Below, piece after piece: positions 50,144-60,515 of a stretch of DNA of 64,000 nucleotides. Every line of letters starts with the position of its first letter. The first letter of the stretch is position 1. The notes beneath the pieces are model-generated. The model was given only the letters and a program-made list of their open reading frames with translations. It was not told the origin of the DNA and did no database searches. Both the position numbers and the translations under genes were made by a program. The stretch comes from Ureibacillus galli (GTDB lineage: Bacteria; Bacillota; Bacilli; Bacillales_A; Planococcaceae), in NCBI RefSeq assembly GCF_014836845.1, contig NZ_JACSQA010000011.1, positions 34,260-98,259 of the forward strand, given 5' to 3'.

Positions 50144-50953
50144 TCAGGCAAAAATACTGCCTACCGCTGTTATCGTTGTCGCTAAATCTTTTCGATAATG
50201 GGGATGGGCTTCATTTAAACTGTTTATTGAAACTTCATTTCCACCGAGGGAAGAATGAACATATAAATCATCCCCCATATACATTGCAATATGCCCTGGG
50301 AAGTACAATAAATCTCCTTTTTGAATGTTATCCATCGAGATTTCCTTAATTGGAAAACCTTCGACTATTTTTGCATCTCGATAAATAGAAACGCCATTCA
50401 ACATATATGCCATGGAACAAAGTCCTGAGCAATCAATCCCTAATGGAGATTTACCTCCCCATCGATAAGGCGTCGTTAAATAACTTAAAGCCGATTGAAC
50501 AACTTGATCTCGGAACTGTTGTTCAGATAAATAGTTTTGTTCAACTTTTGGTTGTAGCCAATGTTTCCGGGTATAACCAACTTCTCCAGTCACTAATTCG
50601 ACTTTTTCCCACTCAGTGTGATCATCACTTGTTACTACCCGCATAACCGACCCTCTAACAACAGTTGTCAATATCCCACTTTGAATTCGAGGTTCCGTTA
50701 AAATGTCAGCAAAGTTTTGACAAATGACATGCTTCGCTTCAGTTAGCCATTCACTTGTTTCCTCTACAAGTAATAAATCTTCCTTTTTGCAAAACCCTTC
50801 ATAACGATATTCCGTTTGGATAAATACCCAACCTTGATGTTTTTCCTCAAGAATTTCTACCGTCATTCCGTATAATACTTCATCTATCAACTCTGAGGAC
50901 TCATTTGGCTCAGCATGTAAACGAGCGATCATCGTCTTTACTATCGCCTTCAT
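50144..50953 (-). CDS. YkfC-like gamma-D-glutamyl-L-diamino acid endopeptidase (NlpC/P60)
   Basis: A 269-residue protein with two SH3b-like domains (about 1-135) and an NlpC/P60 domain (about 145-269). The catalytic triad is visible as DCSG C175, PGHIAMYMG H221 and YVHSS H233. It has no signal peptide, so it should act in the cytosol on imported wall peptides, as YkfC does. It overlaps the serine hydrolase gene by four bases and is last in the operon. AAGGAGGGAGTAAT precedes ATG. Confidence 0.9.
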   Translation of the reverse strand: MKAIVKTMIARLHAEPNESSELIDEVLYGMTVEILEEKHQGWVFIQTEYRYEGFCKKEDLLLVEETSEWLTEAKHVICQNFADILTEPRIQSGILTTVVRGSVMRVVTSDDHTEWEKVELVTGEVGYTRKHWLQPKVEQNYLSEQQFRDQVVQSALSYLTTPYRWGGKSPLGIDCSGLCSMAYMLNGVSIYRDAKIVEGFPIKEISMDNIQKGDLLYFPGHIAMYMGDDLYVHSSLGGNEVSINSLNEAHPHYRKDLATTITAVGSIFA

Positions 50954-51753
50954 ATTACTCCCTCCTTCTTTTCAGTTAAATGAAGATATACTGTTTTGGA
51001 TATTCGTCCAATAAGCTGCTTGGCCCTTTCATTATTCGTATGGTTCGCAATAAACACACCAATCACATAATCTTTTGAAGGATGAAAGACGATGCCAACA
51101 TCATGTTCCACTGTATCCAAGCTACCCGTTTTATGAGCCATTTTTACTTCCTCGACTAAATATCGTTTAAGAGAATCTTGAACCCTTTGTCGGCTTAATA
51201 TGGTGATAGCCAGTTCACTATATGTTTCGGATAGAAGCGTTCTTCGGTAAATATGGGTAAATAGAGTCGCCATGTCTTTTGCCGTCGTAACATTATCCAT
51301 ACCTTTTTCTAATCGAATAAAATCCATCATTTTTCGATTTACTGACGTTTCCGTTAAACCAATCTTTTTAAAATAACGATTTAAATTGTCCATTCCAACG
51401 AAATCAATCAGTACATTTGTCGCTGTATTGTCGCTCGTTATAATCATCCATGTAAGCAGTTCATATAAACTGCTAGCTGTTATACCTTGCTCCGTCAATA
51501 CACTAAAATCCACACAATTTTCTTTCGAGATAGGTAGTTCTTGATGTAACGACAGATCTTTCTGTTCCAAGTAGTCAAGAACTGCTATTAATATGGGAAC
51601 TTTAATTAGACTGGCACTTGAAAAAACATCCCGGATTCCTCTTTCAAATATAACTTCATCTTGATCTAAATCCTTCACAATGAGTTTTACGTTAAAAGGT
51701 TCTTCTTCGATTAGTCGATGGATTGCTTCGTTCGCATGTTCATGTCCCTTCAT
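50950..51753 (-). CDS. Beta-lactamase-fold serine hydrolase, cytoplasmic
   Basis: A 267-residue protein with all class-A penicilloyl-serine-transferase motifs: SLIK (S48, K51), TSDN (S107-N109) and HKTG (K208-G210). E149 in RLEKGMDN may be the general base. It has no signal peptide or membrane anchor, unlike secreted beta-lactamases. It overlaps both neighbours by four bases inside a peptide-recycling operon, so it more likely hydrolyses or transfers D-Ala-containing or related peptides in the cytosol. Substrate unproven. Confidence 0.85.
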   Translation of the reverse strand: MKGHEHANEAIHRLIEEEPFNVKLIVKDLDQDEVIFERGIRDVFSSASLIKVPILIAVLDYLEQKDLSLHQELPISKENCVDFSVLTEQGITASSLYELLTWMIITSDNTATNVLIDFVGMDNLNRYFKKIGLTETSVNRKMMDFIRLEKGMDNVTTAKDMATLFTHIYRRTLLSETYSELAITILSRQRVQDSLKRYLVEEVKMAHKTGSLDTVEHDVGIVFHPSKDYVIGVFIANHTNNERAKQLIGRISKTVYLHLTEKKEGVI

Positions 51754-52682
51754 CCAACTACTTCCATCACTTTATTCTCGCTATCTAACCGAAGAGTTCT
51801 TCCTAATGGTAAAGACATTGTTGGTAAACAGTGACCACAAGCGACATCCATCAATATTGGAATATTAATAGGCACAAGAATTTCCTCAAAAATCGTTTGT
51901 AAACGTAGACTTTGTTCTGGATGATTCGGGTTTTGTGGACCGCAATTTGTCCACGCCCCTAAAATAATTCCTGCTGCATCATCTAACTTTCCTGCCAACT
52001 TCAACTGGGTTAACATTCGATCGATACTTCTTTCGTATTCATCAATATCTTCAAGGAATAGTATTTTCCCCTTTGTATCAATTTCATATGGAGTTCCGAG
52101 GGATGCCGTTACTAAAGTTAAGTTACCACCGATTAGCTGACCGGTCGCTTCACCAGGCACTAGTGTTGTCATCATTTGAGAAGATGGATTTTCTAAAAAA
52201 TACGAAGAACGCTCTGTCTGGGTCACATTATTTAAAAAAGAATTCCACGTATAGTCATCCATTTCTGGCTTCACAAATTCAGTAGAAGGCATTGGTGTAT
52301 GATAAGTGACAAGTTCACATTGTTGGTTGAAAGCAATATGTAAAGCTGTCACATCACTATAACCAACAAATACTTTTGGATTCTCTTTAATCATTTCATA
52401 ATCTAATTGAGACAAAATTTTCATCGCTCCATAGCCGCCTCTTATACAAAAAATGCCGTCAATAGTCGGATCCTTAAACATTTCGTTTACTTCTTTTGCA
52501 CGCAGTCCATCTACTCCGGCTAAGTAGCCATGTCTTTCCCAACAAGAATTCCCCACTACTACATTGAATCCTAGTTTTTCAACAGCTTCAATCGCCTTTG
52601 GCAATAGTTCAGGAGGCGTCGCACTGGAAGCACTAATCAGTCCAATCGTATCTCCTTTTTTTAATCCTTTAGGAATCTTCAT
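51750..52682 (-). CDS. LD-carboxypeptidase (LdcA/YkfA, S66 family)
   Basis: A 310-residue S66 serine peptidase. The nucleophile is S109 in VGYSDVTAL. LFLEDIDE and CGHCLPT provide the probable Glu and His of the Ser-Glu-His triad. It removes the terminal D-Ala from murein tetrapeptides in the cytosol; the MccF immunity branch of S66 is the main alternative. Context with YkfB and YkfC homologues favours murein-peptide recycling. GGGGTGTAATGG precedes ATG. Confidence 0.92.
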   Translation of the reverse strand: MKIPKGLKKGDTIGLISASSATPPELLPKAIEAVEKLGFNVVVGNSCWERHGYLAGVDGLRAKEVNEMFKDPTIDGIFCIRGGYGAMKILSQLDYEMIKENPKVFVGYSDVTALHIAFNQQCELVTYHTPMPSTEFVKPEMDDYTWNSFLNNVTQTERSSYFLENPSSQMMTTLVPGEATGQLIGGNLTLVTASLGTPYEIDTKGKILFLEDIDEYERSIDRMLTQLKLAGKLDDAAGIILGAWTNCGPQNPNHPEQSLRLQTIFEEILVPINIPILMDVACGHCLPTMSLPLGRTLRLDSENKVMEVVG

Positions 52683-52685
52683 CCA

Positions 52686-53627
52686 TTACACCCCTATTTT
52701 CAAAGTTGTACGGTAACGCTCTAGTTCCTCTTCATTTGCTAATACAAAATGCCCCTCTTCGATTTCCACAAAGGATGGTGGATTTGAATCATAGTGATGT
52801 TGGGTTGGGTCATACACCTCCATCACCTTTTCCCTCTCTTTATACGGATTTGGCTCTGGCACAGCTGATATTAAAGCACGGGTATAGGGGTGAATTGGGT
52901 TAGCAAATAGTTTTTCAGTTTCCGCCAACTCGACAATTTTCCCTTTATAAATGACCGCTGTACGATCAGTAATAAATCGTACAATCGATAAATCATGGGC
53001 AATAAATAAATAAGTTAACCCTTTTTGTTTTTGTAAGTTAGATAACAAGTTTAATACTTGCGCACGAATCGATACGTCTAAAGCAGATATCGGCTCATCG
53101 GCGATAATAAACTCCGGTTCCATGATCAAAGCGCGGGCAATTCCGATTCGTTGCCGTTGACCACCTGAGAACTCGTGAGGAAACCGACTCGCAAACTCAG
53201 GCAATAAACCTACTTCCAGTAATGCATCATGGACCTTTTTTTGCTTCTCTTCTTCATTTTTATAATGCTTTGTATTCATTAACCCTTCTGAAATAATGTA
53301 GTCCACTTTTGCCCGTTCATTGAGGGATGCCATAGGATCTTGAAAAATCATTTGGATTTTTTGCGTAATTTCCCGGTCCCAGTCCTTCGAAATTTTCCCA
53401 TTAATCGGTTTTCCATGGAATAAAATTTCGCCACCTGTTACTTCATTAATTCGCATAATGGAGCGACCGATTGTTGTTTTCCCAGAGCCCGATTCCCCTA
53501 CAAGCCCAAAGGTTTCTCCTTTATAAATTTGGAAACTAACTTGATCAATTGCTTGGAATTTACTTTTTCCCTTTCCAAAAGCAACTTCTAAATTTTTTAC
53601 TTCCAGTAAGACTTCTTTAGTACTCAT
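52686..53627 (-). CDS. Oligopeptide ABC transporter ATPase, OppF-like
   Basis: Walker [10 protein letters not shown], signature [15 protein letters not shown], Walker [13 protein letters not shown] and the Opp-type C-terminal extension ([19 protein letters not shown]). The longest frame starts at 53732, inside oppD. ATG 53627 ([18 protein letters not shown]) gives 313 residues and overlaps the oppD stop slightly, typical of coupled ATPase pairs. Confidence 0.95.
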   Translation of the reverse strand: MSTKEVLLEVKNLEVAFGKGKSKFQAIDQVSFQIYKGETFGLVGESGSGKTTIGRSIMRINEVTGGEILFHGKPINGKISKDWDREITQKIQMIFQDPMASLNERAKVDYIISEGLMNTKHYKNEEEKQKKVHDALLEVGLLPEFASRFPHEFSGGQRQRIGIARALIMEPEFIIADEPISALDVSIRAQVLNLLSNLQKQKGLTYLFIAHDLSIVRFITDRTAVIYKGKIVELAETEKLFANPIHPYTRALISAVPEPNPYKEREKVMEVYDPTQHHYDSNPPSFVEIEEGHFVLANEEELERYRTTLKIGV

Positions 53628-54678
53628 GGGCAAATCGTCTCCCCTCTTCAAAGAATGCTTGTAAGTTTTGTGGAAGTTCCACTTTTGGTGCATTTGGATG
53701 AAGTAACCATGTTTTCGCAAAGTGGGTTTCACTTACTTTAAAGAAAGGTGGACGTTCTTCGAAATCAATCTTTAAAGCATAAGGATTACGTGGTGCAAAG
53801 GCATCACCCTTGATTTCTTTAAATAGATTTGGAGGAGTTCCTTTAATGGAATATAGCTCCTCTCCCTTTGCACCTAACTGGGGTAAGGAAGAAAGGAGTG
53901 CCCATGTATAAGGATGTTTGCCATTGAAAAATACTTCGTGGGTTTGACCTACCTCGATAATATCTCCTGCATACATTACAGCAATCCGATCGGCCACTTT
54001 TGCCACGACTCCTAAATCATGCGTAATATAAATCGTCGTTAGTCCGTATTTTTGTTGCAAGTTTTTCAACAGTTGCAAAATTTGTGCTTGTATTGTTACA
54101 TCTAGTGCTGTAGTCGGCTCATCACAAATTAATATTTTCGGGTTACAAGCTATGGCGATAGCAATAACAATTCGCTGACGCATACCTCCCGAAAACTCAT
54201 GGGGATATTGTTTATAACGTTTTTCTACATCATGAATGCCTACGTCCTTTAGCAATTGTAAAGTTCGTTGATAGGCCTCTTTTCCCTTTAATTTTTGATG
54301 GAGGACAACACACTCTTCGATTTGCTTTCCTATCGTTTTTAATGGATTTAATGAAGTCATCGGGTCTTGTGTTACCATAGCGATTTCTTTCCCACGAATT
54401 TTTAACCAATCCTTTTCGGTTTCGAATTTTGTTAAATCATCCTCTTTGTATAAAATACGCCCTTGGGCAACCGAGCCGTTTTTCTCTAATAAGCCGATGA
54501 TTGATTTAACGAGAACTGACTTTCCAGAACCCGATTCACCTACAATTGCTAAACTTTCACCTTTATATAAATCTAGAGAAATATCACGAATCGCTGTTAA
54601 CACTTGGCCACGTAGTTTAAATTGAATAATTAAATTTTGAATGGATAATATCCGGGACTTTGATTGAATTTCTTCCAT
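53617..54678 (-). CDS. Oligopeptide ABC transporter ATPase, OppD-like
   Basis: A 353-residue ATPase: [45 protein letters not shown] and the C-terminal [15 protein letters not shown] extension. The usual Cys cluster for an Fe-S site, described in some DppD proteins, is not evident. AAGGAGGGATACCG precedes ATG 54678; the frame from 54732 runs into oppC. Confidence 0.95.
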   Translation of the reverse strand: MEEIQSKSRILSIQNLIIQFKLRGQVLTAIRDISLDLYKGESLAIVGESGSGKSVLVKSIIGLLEKNGSVAQGRILYKEDDLTKFETEKDWLKIRGKEIAMVTQDPMTSLNPLKTIGKQIEECVVLHQKLKGKEAYQRTLQLLKDVGIHDVEKRYKQYPHEFSGGMRQRIVIAIAIACNPKILICDEPTTALDVTIQAQILQLLKNLQQKYGLTTIYITHDLGVVAKVADRIAVMYAGDIIEVGQTHEVFFNGKHPYTWALLSSLPQLGAKGEELYSIKGTPPNLFKEIKGDAFAPRNPYALKIDFEERPPFFKVSETHFAKTWLLHPNAPKVELPQNLQAFFEEGRRFAHEY

Positions 54679-54691
54679 CGGTATCCCTCCT

Positions 54692-55666
54692 TTACACGTG
54701 GTTTTTCGGATCTGCTGCATCTGCAAAGGCATTCCCGATAATATAAAATGAAATCGTTATTATACTTAATACAATACTTGGGAAAATCAATTGGTAACGT
54801 AGATCTGGAGACATCATTAATACTCTTCCTTCATTGATTAAATTCCCTAAAGAAGGTTCGCTAATTGGTAAACCTAATCCGATATACGTTAAAAATACTT
54901 CTGCCCCGATAGCAAAAGGAATAGCCAAACTCATCCGAAGCATAATGACTGAAATTAAATAGGGTAATAAATTTTTAAGAATGATTCGATAACTTGGTGT
55001 GCCCAAACATTTTGAAGCTAAATTATATTCACGATCACGTAAAATAACAATTTGGTTTCGGATGAAACGGGCCATCTCTACCCAACCGGTTATACACATA
55101 GCAATAATAATTGTGGAAATGCTCGGTCTTAAAATATATGACATTAAGATTAGAACGATAGTTGTCGGGATATTTTCGACAATGTTGTATGCTTGGGTAA
55201 TAGGCGTTTCCAGTTTTCGAGAAAAGCCCCAAAGCGCTCCAATCGTAATCCCTACTATTACTTCTACTAATGCCACAACAAAGCCGATGAAAAGGGACGT
55301 TCTTGTTCCTGCCCAAATACGGGACCATAAGTCTTGACCAATCGAATTTGTTCCGAACCAAAACTCACTATTTGGCGCAATATTTCGTGCTTGGGAACTT
55401 GTTTGTTCATCAATATAAATTTCCGTTGGCGACTTTTGATAAGGTAAATAAGGTTGGATAATCACAAAGGCGACAATTGTACAAACGAGAATTAACAAAA
55501 AAACAGCTAATCGATTTTTCAAAAAGGATTTCCACGTTGAACGCCAATAAGAATAATTCGAATAACCGGTTTCTTCCGCCTTTTTCTCATCTACTACTGC
55601 GAATTCAAATAGCTTTTCATTGGATTTTTCTGATATATTTGTAATTTCTTCTGAATATAGCCCCAT
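54692..55666 (-). CDS. Oligopeptide ABC transporter permease, OppC-like
   Basis: A six-helix permease (324 residues) with the OppC N-terminal domain (SYWRSTWKSFLKNRLAVFLLI), a periplasmic-side loop and the EAA motif ASKCLGTPSYRIILKNLLP. The first ~45 residues form a longer cytosolic tail than usual. Its ATG overlaps the oppB stop by one base. Confidence 0.95.
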   Translation of the reverse strand: MGLYSEEITNISEKSNEKLFEFAVVDEKKAEETGYSNYSYWRSTWKSFLKNRLAVFLLILVCTIVAFVIIQPYLPYQKSPTEIYIDEQTSSQARNIAPNSEFWFGTNSIGQDLWSRIWAGTRTSLFIGFVVALVEVIVGITIGALWGFSRKLETPITQAYNIVENIPTTIVLILMSYILRPSISTIIIAMCITGWVEMARFIRNQIVILRDREYNLASKCLGTPSYRIILKNLLPYLISVIMLRMSLAIPFAIGAEVFLTYIGLGLPISEPSLGNLINEGRVLMMSPDLRYQLIFPSIVLSIITISFYIIGNAFADAADPKNHV

Positions 55667-56610
55667 TATCGAACACTCTCCCCTTTGCCTAACTTAATAC
55701 GAGGATCTACAAGTGCCATTGCTAAATCACCTAAGAACAATCCGATAATCCCTAAAGATGAGAAGATTAAAACTAATCCTTGTACAACGGAATTGTCCTG
55801 ACGTTGAATTGCATCTACAAGCAACCCACCCATACCAGGAATAGAATATAAAGATTCTATATAAATGGAACCTGTGATCGTAAATAAAATCGTGGCTGGT
55901 AAATATTGTGCCATCGGAATAAAGGCGTTTCGCATAACATGTTTAAACATTAACGTCCGCTCCTTTACCCCTTTTGCCCGTGCTAGTTTTATATAATCTT
56001 TATTTAGTTCATCTACCATATAACGACGCATCCACATCGCGTAAGAAGCGGTTGGGGCTAATGCCATTGAAGTTAGCGGTAATAACCAACTGACCGGATT
56101 ATACTCATCAAATAACATTGGTAAATTGAAAAGATCTGTTACATACATTTGAATGAAAATATAGTAAACTGCTGCAGGTACAGCCACGACAAATACGATG
56201 TAGCCAGTTCCTAAACGATCGAGCCACCGACCTTTCATTTGAGCCATTAATATGCCAAGGGGAACGCCGACTAGTAGAGAAAGGGCAACCGCTCCTAAGC
56301 CAAACAGGATGGAATACATTATTTTTTCAGCGATAATCGTTTTAACTGGTACATCCGTACGATATGTAACCGATGTTCCTAAATCACCTTGAAGTAGATC
56401 TCCATAAAAATGGCCAAGTTGAACAATCAGTGGGTCTCGGAGTCCTAAATTTGTTAAATAAACTTCCTGTTGCTCCGGCGTCATCTTCTCTGCTGCAGCT
56501 CCTAAATATCCTTCTTCAGGCATTAAGCGCAGTAACGAGAAAACAATCGTAACGATGATAAAAAGTGTAACTACAGATTGCAACAGTCGTTTTCCTAAAT
56601 ACCACAACAT
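55666..56610 (-). CDS. Oligopeptide ABC transporter permease, OppB-like
   Basis: A 314-residue permease: MLWYLGKRLLQSVVTLFII start, typical B-type external loop, and EAA motif LARAKGVKERTLMFKHVMRNAF. TAGGAGGGGTAAGT precedes ATG. It is separated from the binding protein by about 100 bp carrying a hairpin. Confidence 0.95.
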   Translation of the reverse strand: MLWYLGKRLLQSVVTLFIIVTIVFSLLRLMPEEGYLGAAAEKMTPEQQEVYLTNLGLRDPLIVQLGHFYGDLLQGDLGTSVTYRTDVPVKTIIAEKIMYSILFGLGAVALSLLVGVPLGILMAQMKGRWLDRLGTGYIVFVVAVPAAVYYIFIQMYVTDLFNLPMLFDEYNPVSWLLPLTSMALAPTASYAMWMRRYMVDELNKDYIKLARAKGVKERTLMFKHVMRNAFIPMAQYLPATILFTITGSIYIESLYSIPGMGGLLVDAIQRQDNSVVQGLVLIFSSLGIIGLFLGDLAMALVDPRIKLGKGESVR

Positions 56611-56644
56611 ACTTACCCCTCCTAACGATGAACAGAAGAATGAA

Positions 56645-56677
56645 AGGAGATGTCAAAATAGGTCACGGACATCTCCT
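56645..56677 (-). terminator. Intra-operon hairpin between the binding protein and OppB genes
   Basis: A 10-bp perfect stem AGGAGATGTC/GACATCTCCT with a 13-base loop and a short TT tail. It is probably a partial terminator or 3'-end stabiliser that keeps binding protein in excess over permease. Confidence 0.65.
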
Positions 56678-56714
56678 AAAGGTTCATTCTCCAATAAATT
56701 TTCTTTCTTTTTCT

Positions 56715-58550
56715 CTACTGTTCTCCAGCTTCCGCTAATGCTTCTGCACGTTCCTGTTCCCACTTAGCTAAAGCCTCTTTATACTCCTCATTACTCATCG
56801 GTTTTTCTAATACTTTTTGACCTTTGAATTTCTCTAACGTTACACCAAATGGTGAATATTGGGCTTCAAATGGATTTAATTTGGAAGCAATATAACCTGT
56901 ACCCCCTACTGCATAGGGAATGACAAAGGCTTCTTCGATTAGGAAGGCTTCCGCTTGAGCAAATAGTTCATAACGTTTTGCTAAATCCATTTCAGCCTTT
57001 GCTGCATCAACCATATTTTGATATTTTGATTTCCCATTTGATTCTGTGTAACCTTCAGCAAGTTCAGGTTTGTTATACGTTCCACCTTCAGTAAATGGAT
57101 CTGTATACGAAGCAGGGTCAGCATAGTCTGGACCCCAGTTTGCTTCTAGTAGTGCATACTTACCTGGGCGACGCACTTCTTGTAAGAAACCAGTAGAAGG
57201 ACCTGCTTCCACAATAATATCGATATAATCAGCACCTAATAAAGTTTCCAATTGTTGTTCCACTACTTGCGAACGATTTGCCCAGTCAGGACTTCCGGAA
57301 TTGTAAGGCATTAACACTTTTACAGGGAACGTTGCTTTTCCTTGCAATTCTGTCATCGCCTTTTCTTTAAACTCCAATGCTAAATCTTTATTAAATGAAT
57401 CTGTATTTGTAACATTTTTTAATGGTTCTAATTGTGTATAATCGACACCTTCAACATCGACAAAGTTTTTCGGTGTAATCGTATTATTCAACATATCTTC
57501 AGGGTTGTAAGGCTCTGTCGTTAACATGGCTGAAACTCGGTCAAGGGCATGATATAACGATTTACGGAAATTTTTATTATTCACTGCGACTTTCCAGTTT
57601 TCTGGTTCATATTGAGCATCAAATTGTGGATCAAAGTTTAATGCATAGAAGTAAGTATAGAAGTTATTTTGACTTTGACGAACTTGGGCTTTTTTCTCTT
57701 CATCATTAAACCACTCGTCAATAACAGAAGTTGGAATGGACGCAGAATCAACCTCACCACGTAAGAATAATTCAGGTGCTACAGTTCCTGCTTCTTTGTT
57801 ATATTTGTAGCGAATGCGATCGATGAACACATTTTCTTTATCCCAATACGTATCATTTTTTACTAGGACGCGCTCATTTTGAGGTTCAAATTTATCTAAA
57901 ACATATGCCCCGTTATAAAGGACGTTTTCTTTCGTCGTACCGAAACTTTCCCCTTTTTCAGCTAAAAATTCGCCATTAACAGGGAAGAAACAAACGTAGT
58001 TCAACATTGAAAGGAAATATGGCGTAGGGTTTTCTAACGTATACTCTAAAGTATACTCATCAACAGCCTTCACACCGACTTGTGAAAAATCAGTAATCTC
58101 GCCATTGTAGAAAGCATCCCCATTTTTCACAACTGTCGCAATCCAAGCAGTAGACGATTCATTTTTTGCATCAAGGACGTAATTTAAGCCGTCTACAAAG
58201 TCTTGAGCTACAACATCTGCATACTCTTTCCCATCGCTCGTAACCCATTTAACGTCTTCACGAAGTTTAAATGTCCAAACCGTATTGTCCTCATTGGATG
58301 ACCAGCTCTCCGCTAAACTAGGTTGCACGATTCCATATTGATTGTACTCAATTAGTCCATCAATGATATTGGCAGACATAGCAAACTCATTTGCTTCAGC
58401 TGTTTTTAAATAGTTCAATGTTTTAATTTCTCCTGAATAAACAGTACGGTATTCCGAAACTTTACCAGAAGATTCGTCACCTTTTTCGCTACAAGCCGCT
58501 AAAAAAGTAGCAACAATTGTAGCTAACAATAATAACCAAACCTTTTTCAT
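56715..58550 (-). CDS. Oligopeptide-binding lipoprotein (OppA/DppE-like)
   Basis: An SBP_bac_5 protein of about 611 residues with a lipoprotein signal (MKKVWLLLLATIVATFLAAC). FDPQFDAQ, NNKNFRKSLYHALDR and WGPDYADPASYTDPF are family segments. Its family binds di- to oligopeptides; B. subtilis DppE binds murein tripeptide. The last ~30 residues are a Glu/Ala-rich tail. ATG 58550 follows GGGAGGGGTAAA; the longer frame from 58610 is inside ykfB. Confidence 0.95.
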   Translation of the reverse strand: MKKVWLLLLATIVATFLAACSEKGDESSGKVSEYRTVYSGEIKTLNYLKTAEANEFAMSANIIDGLIEYNQYGIVQPSLAESWSSNEDNTVWTFKLREDVKWVTSDGKEYADVVAQDFVDGLNYVLDAKNESSTAWIATVVKNGDAFYNGEITDFSQVGVKAVDEYTLEYTLENPTPYFLSMLNYVCFFPVNGEFLAEKGESFGTTKENVLYNGAYVLDKFEPQNERVLVKNDTYWDKENVFIDRIRYKYNKEAGTVAPELFLRGEVDSASIPTSVIDEWFNDEEKKAQVRQSQNNFYTYFYALNFDPQFDAQYEPENWKVAVNNKNFRKSLYHALDRVSAMLTTEPYNPEDMLNNTITPKNFVDVEGVDYTQLEPLKNVTNTDSFNKDLALEFKEKAMTELQGKATFPVKVLMPYNSGSPDWANRSQVVEQQLETLLGADYIDIIVEAGPSTGFLQEVRRPGKYALLEANWGPDYADPASYTDPFTEGGTYNKPELAEGYTESNGKSKYQNMVDAAKAEMDLAKRYELFAQAEAFLIEEAFVIPYAVGGTGYIASKLNPFEAQYSPFGVTLEKFKGQKVLEKPMSNEEYKEALAKWEQERAEALAEAGEQ

Positions 58551-58581
58551 TTTACCCCTCCCATTTCTTGCTTCTCTTTTT

Positions 58582-59649
58582 TTATAATGAAAACCCGATT
58601 CCAGGCTCATCTAACATTGAAATGGTTTGCCCATTAAATATCGGACCACCTGCAATAGGATCTTTCACACAAAGAATCGGTCCATCTAAATCGACCATCG
58701 TAATATTTTTCTGTGAAGCAGCAAAGTGAGCTGCTGCACTGACACTAATTTTCGTTTCCAGCATGCAACCAACCATACATTGAATTCCGTTTGCCTCGGC
58801 AATATTGCATATTTTCTGAGCTTGGTATATCCCTCCTGTTTTCATCAGTTTAATATTGATGAAGTCAGCTGCCCGTTTTTCAATAATCGTGATGGCATCC
58901 TTTGGGGAAAAAACACTCTCATCCGCTAAAATGTTAGTGTATGTGTTGGCTGTCACATATTTCATTCCTTCTAAGTCACTGTAATGAACCGGTTGTTCCA
59001 CTAATTCGATATTCGTATTTGCATCCTCTAGGGCACGAATAATTCGAACCGCTTCTTTTGGAGTCCAACCTTGATTGGCATCAACACGCAATGTAATCGT
59101 TGGTCCCACTGCATCCCGTATTGCTTGGATTCGTTCGATATCACCAGCAGGAGCTTTCCCAACCTTAATTTTCAATATTTGAAATCCTCGTTGAACTGCG
59201 GCTAAACTATCCTTTACCATTTCATCAGTCTCATTGACACTAATTGTGATATCTGTGAATAGTTCTTTTCGATAGCCTCCTAATAATTTATAAAGGGGAG
59301 CTTGATAACGTTTTGCAACTAAATCATAGATAGCCATATCTACCGCAGCTTTTGCACTCGTATTTTTGTATATGCTTTTGTCGAGTCGTTCCATGATTAG
59401 TGAAATATCTTCTACATCCATTCCAATAATGGCCGGCTCAATATATTCGTTAATAGCATTAGTAATGGAGGCATTTGTTTCACCAGTTATTACTGCAGTA
59501 GGTGCAGCTTCCCCTATTCCAATTTGTCCGTCATCTGTATGGACATAAATCGCAATATTCCGAATACTTTCAACCGTTCGAAGAGCTGTTTTAAATGGGG
59601 TTATTAGAGGTGCCTCAACTACCCCTAGCACGATGTCTTTTATTTTCAT
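58582..59649 (-). CDS. ykfB: L-Ala-D/L-Glu epimerase (YkfB-like, enolase superfamily)
   Basis: An epimerase for L-Ala-D-Glu dipeptide from murein. ITPFKTALRTVES at the capping domain, LKIKVGK (KxK), LRVDANQGW, ELVEQPVH, LADESVF and INIKLMKTGG give the metal ligands and catalytic lysines. It aligns by eye along its length with B. subtilis YkfB. ATG 59649 has AAAGGTGATTTC upstream (355 residues). Muconate/OSBS relatives are less likely given context. Confidence 0.92.
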   Translation of the reverse strand: MKIKDIVLGVVEAPLITPFKTALRTVESIRNIAIYVHTDDGQIGIGEAAPTAVITGETNASITNAINEYIEPAIIGMDVEDISLIMERLDKSIYKNTSAKAAVDMAIYDLVAKRYQAPLYKLLGGYRKELFTDITISVNETDEMVKDSLAAVQRGFQILKIKVGKAPAGDIERIQAIRDAVGPTITLRVDANQGWTPKEAVRIIRALEDANTNIELVEQPVHYSDLEGMKYVTANTYTNILADESVFSPKDAITIIEKRAADFINIKLMKTGGIYQAQKICNIAEANGIQCMVGCMLETKISVSAAAHFAASQKNITMVDLDGPILCVKDPIAGGPIFNGQTISMLDEPGIGFSL

Positions 59650-59720
59650 GAAATCACCTTTCAACCATTTCCTTAAAAGAGATTAGAATCTGTTTTATTT
59701 GCAATCGAATGAACTTTTAA

Positions 59721-60515
59721 TTACGTCAAAAAGTGTAAAATCCGTAACACTTCATAATAATCTTCTGTTATGAACTCCACCGTATTGTGCGGTTTAAAAG
59801 TGGCTCCTGGATAAAAAGAATTACGATATGCACGGGTATGGTCACGGTAAATGATTTCAACGACAAACTTTTCTGGCAGCTTTACTTGTAATAACTCCCG
59901 ATCTATTTTCATCGCTTCTTCTACAAGTCTCTTTGTCTCCGATAGGGTAACTTTTGGACTGACACTAATTGTGGCACTTCCAACTCCTTCTTTTGTTGCG
60001 AACGTCACAATGTTTTCATTTACTGTCTCAATCTCTTCTGTTAGCCCAACATCGCCACTAACAAACGCAATGGGTACACCATGTATAGCAGCTGCATACG
60101 TATTAATTAAAAACTCACTGGCATATTCACCATTTATTTTCACATCTGCATTTACGACAAGGGTGTGTGCTAACGGATTTCGGTGACTTCCCCCTTTACT
60201 GTGATATCCAATAAAAATCGCCCGATCAAAACTTTCATCTAGCCCCGTTACCATACACATTGGGTCACCAGTCCACCCTCGAATAACTTTACAATTCGTT
60301 GGTAAGTTGGAAATATCTAAATTCCGCGCTGAATCATGGGCATCTTTCAGTAATATTTCCGTTGCCCCACCAGCAATCGCCCCTCCAATTGCTGCCTCCA
60401 CTTCTTTTGTCATTTGCTTTAAAAAGGGTTGAATATCCGGTGAATTTAATTCGGTTTCAATCCAAGCTGTCGTTCCAGTTATCCCCTCTATATCTGCACT
60501 AATATATACTTTCAT
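59721..60515 (-). CDS. dppA: D-aminopeptidase DppA (M55)
   Basis: A zinc D-aminopeptidase (264 residues) that cleaves D-Ala-D-Ala and related peptides. ISADIEG supplies D8 and E10, KDAHDS supplies H60, and IGYHSKGG and the following His/Glu complete the M55 site. No signal peptide; cytosolic decamer in the known structure. It overlaps the VanX-like gene by four bases, a pairing consistent with D-Ala-D-Ala use. Confidence 0.93.
   Translation of the reverse strand: MKVYISADIEGITGTTAWIETELNSPDIQPFLKQMTKEVEAAIGGAIAGGATEILLKDAHDSARNLDISNLPTNCKVIRGWTGDPMCMVTGLDESFDRAIFIGYHSKGGSHRNPLAHTLVVNADVKINGEYASEFLINTYAAAIHGVPIAFVSGDVGLTEEIETVNENIVTFATKEGVGSATISVSPKVTLSETKRLVEEAMKIDRELLQVKLPEKFVVEIIYRDHTRAYRNSFYPGATFKPHNTVEFITEDYYEVLRILHFLT

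Noticed and set aside
50950..51753. Secreted beta-lactamase resistance gene
   Set aside because: No signal peptide or lipobox, and it is embedded with overlaps in a peptide-recycling operon.
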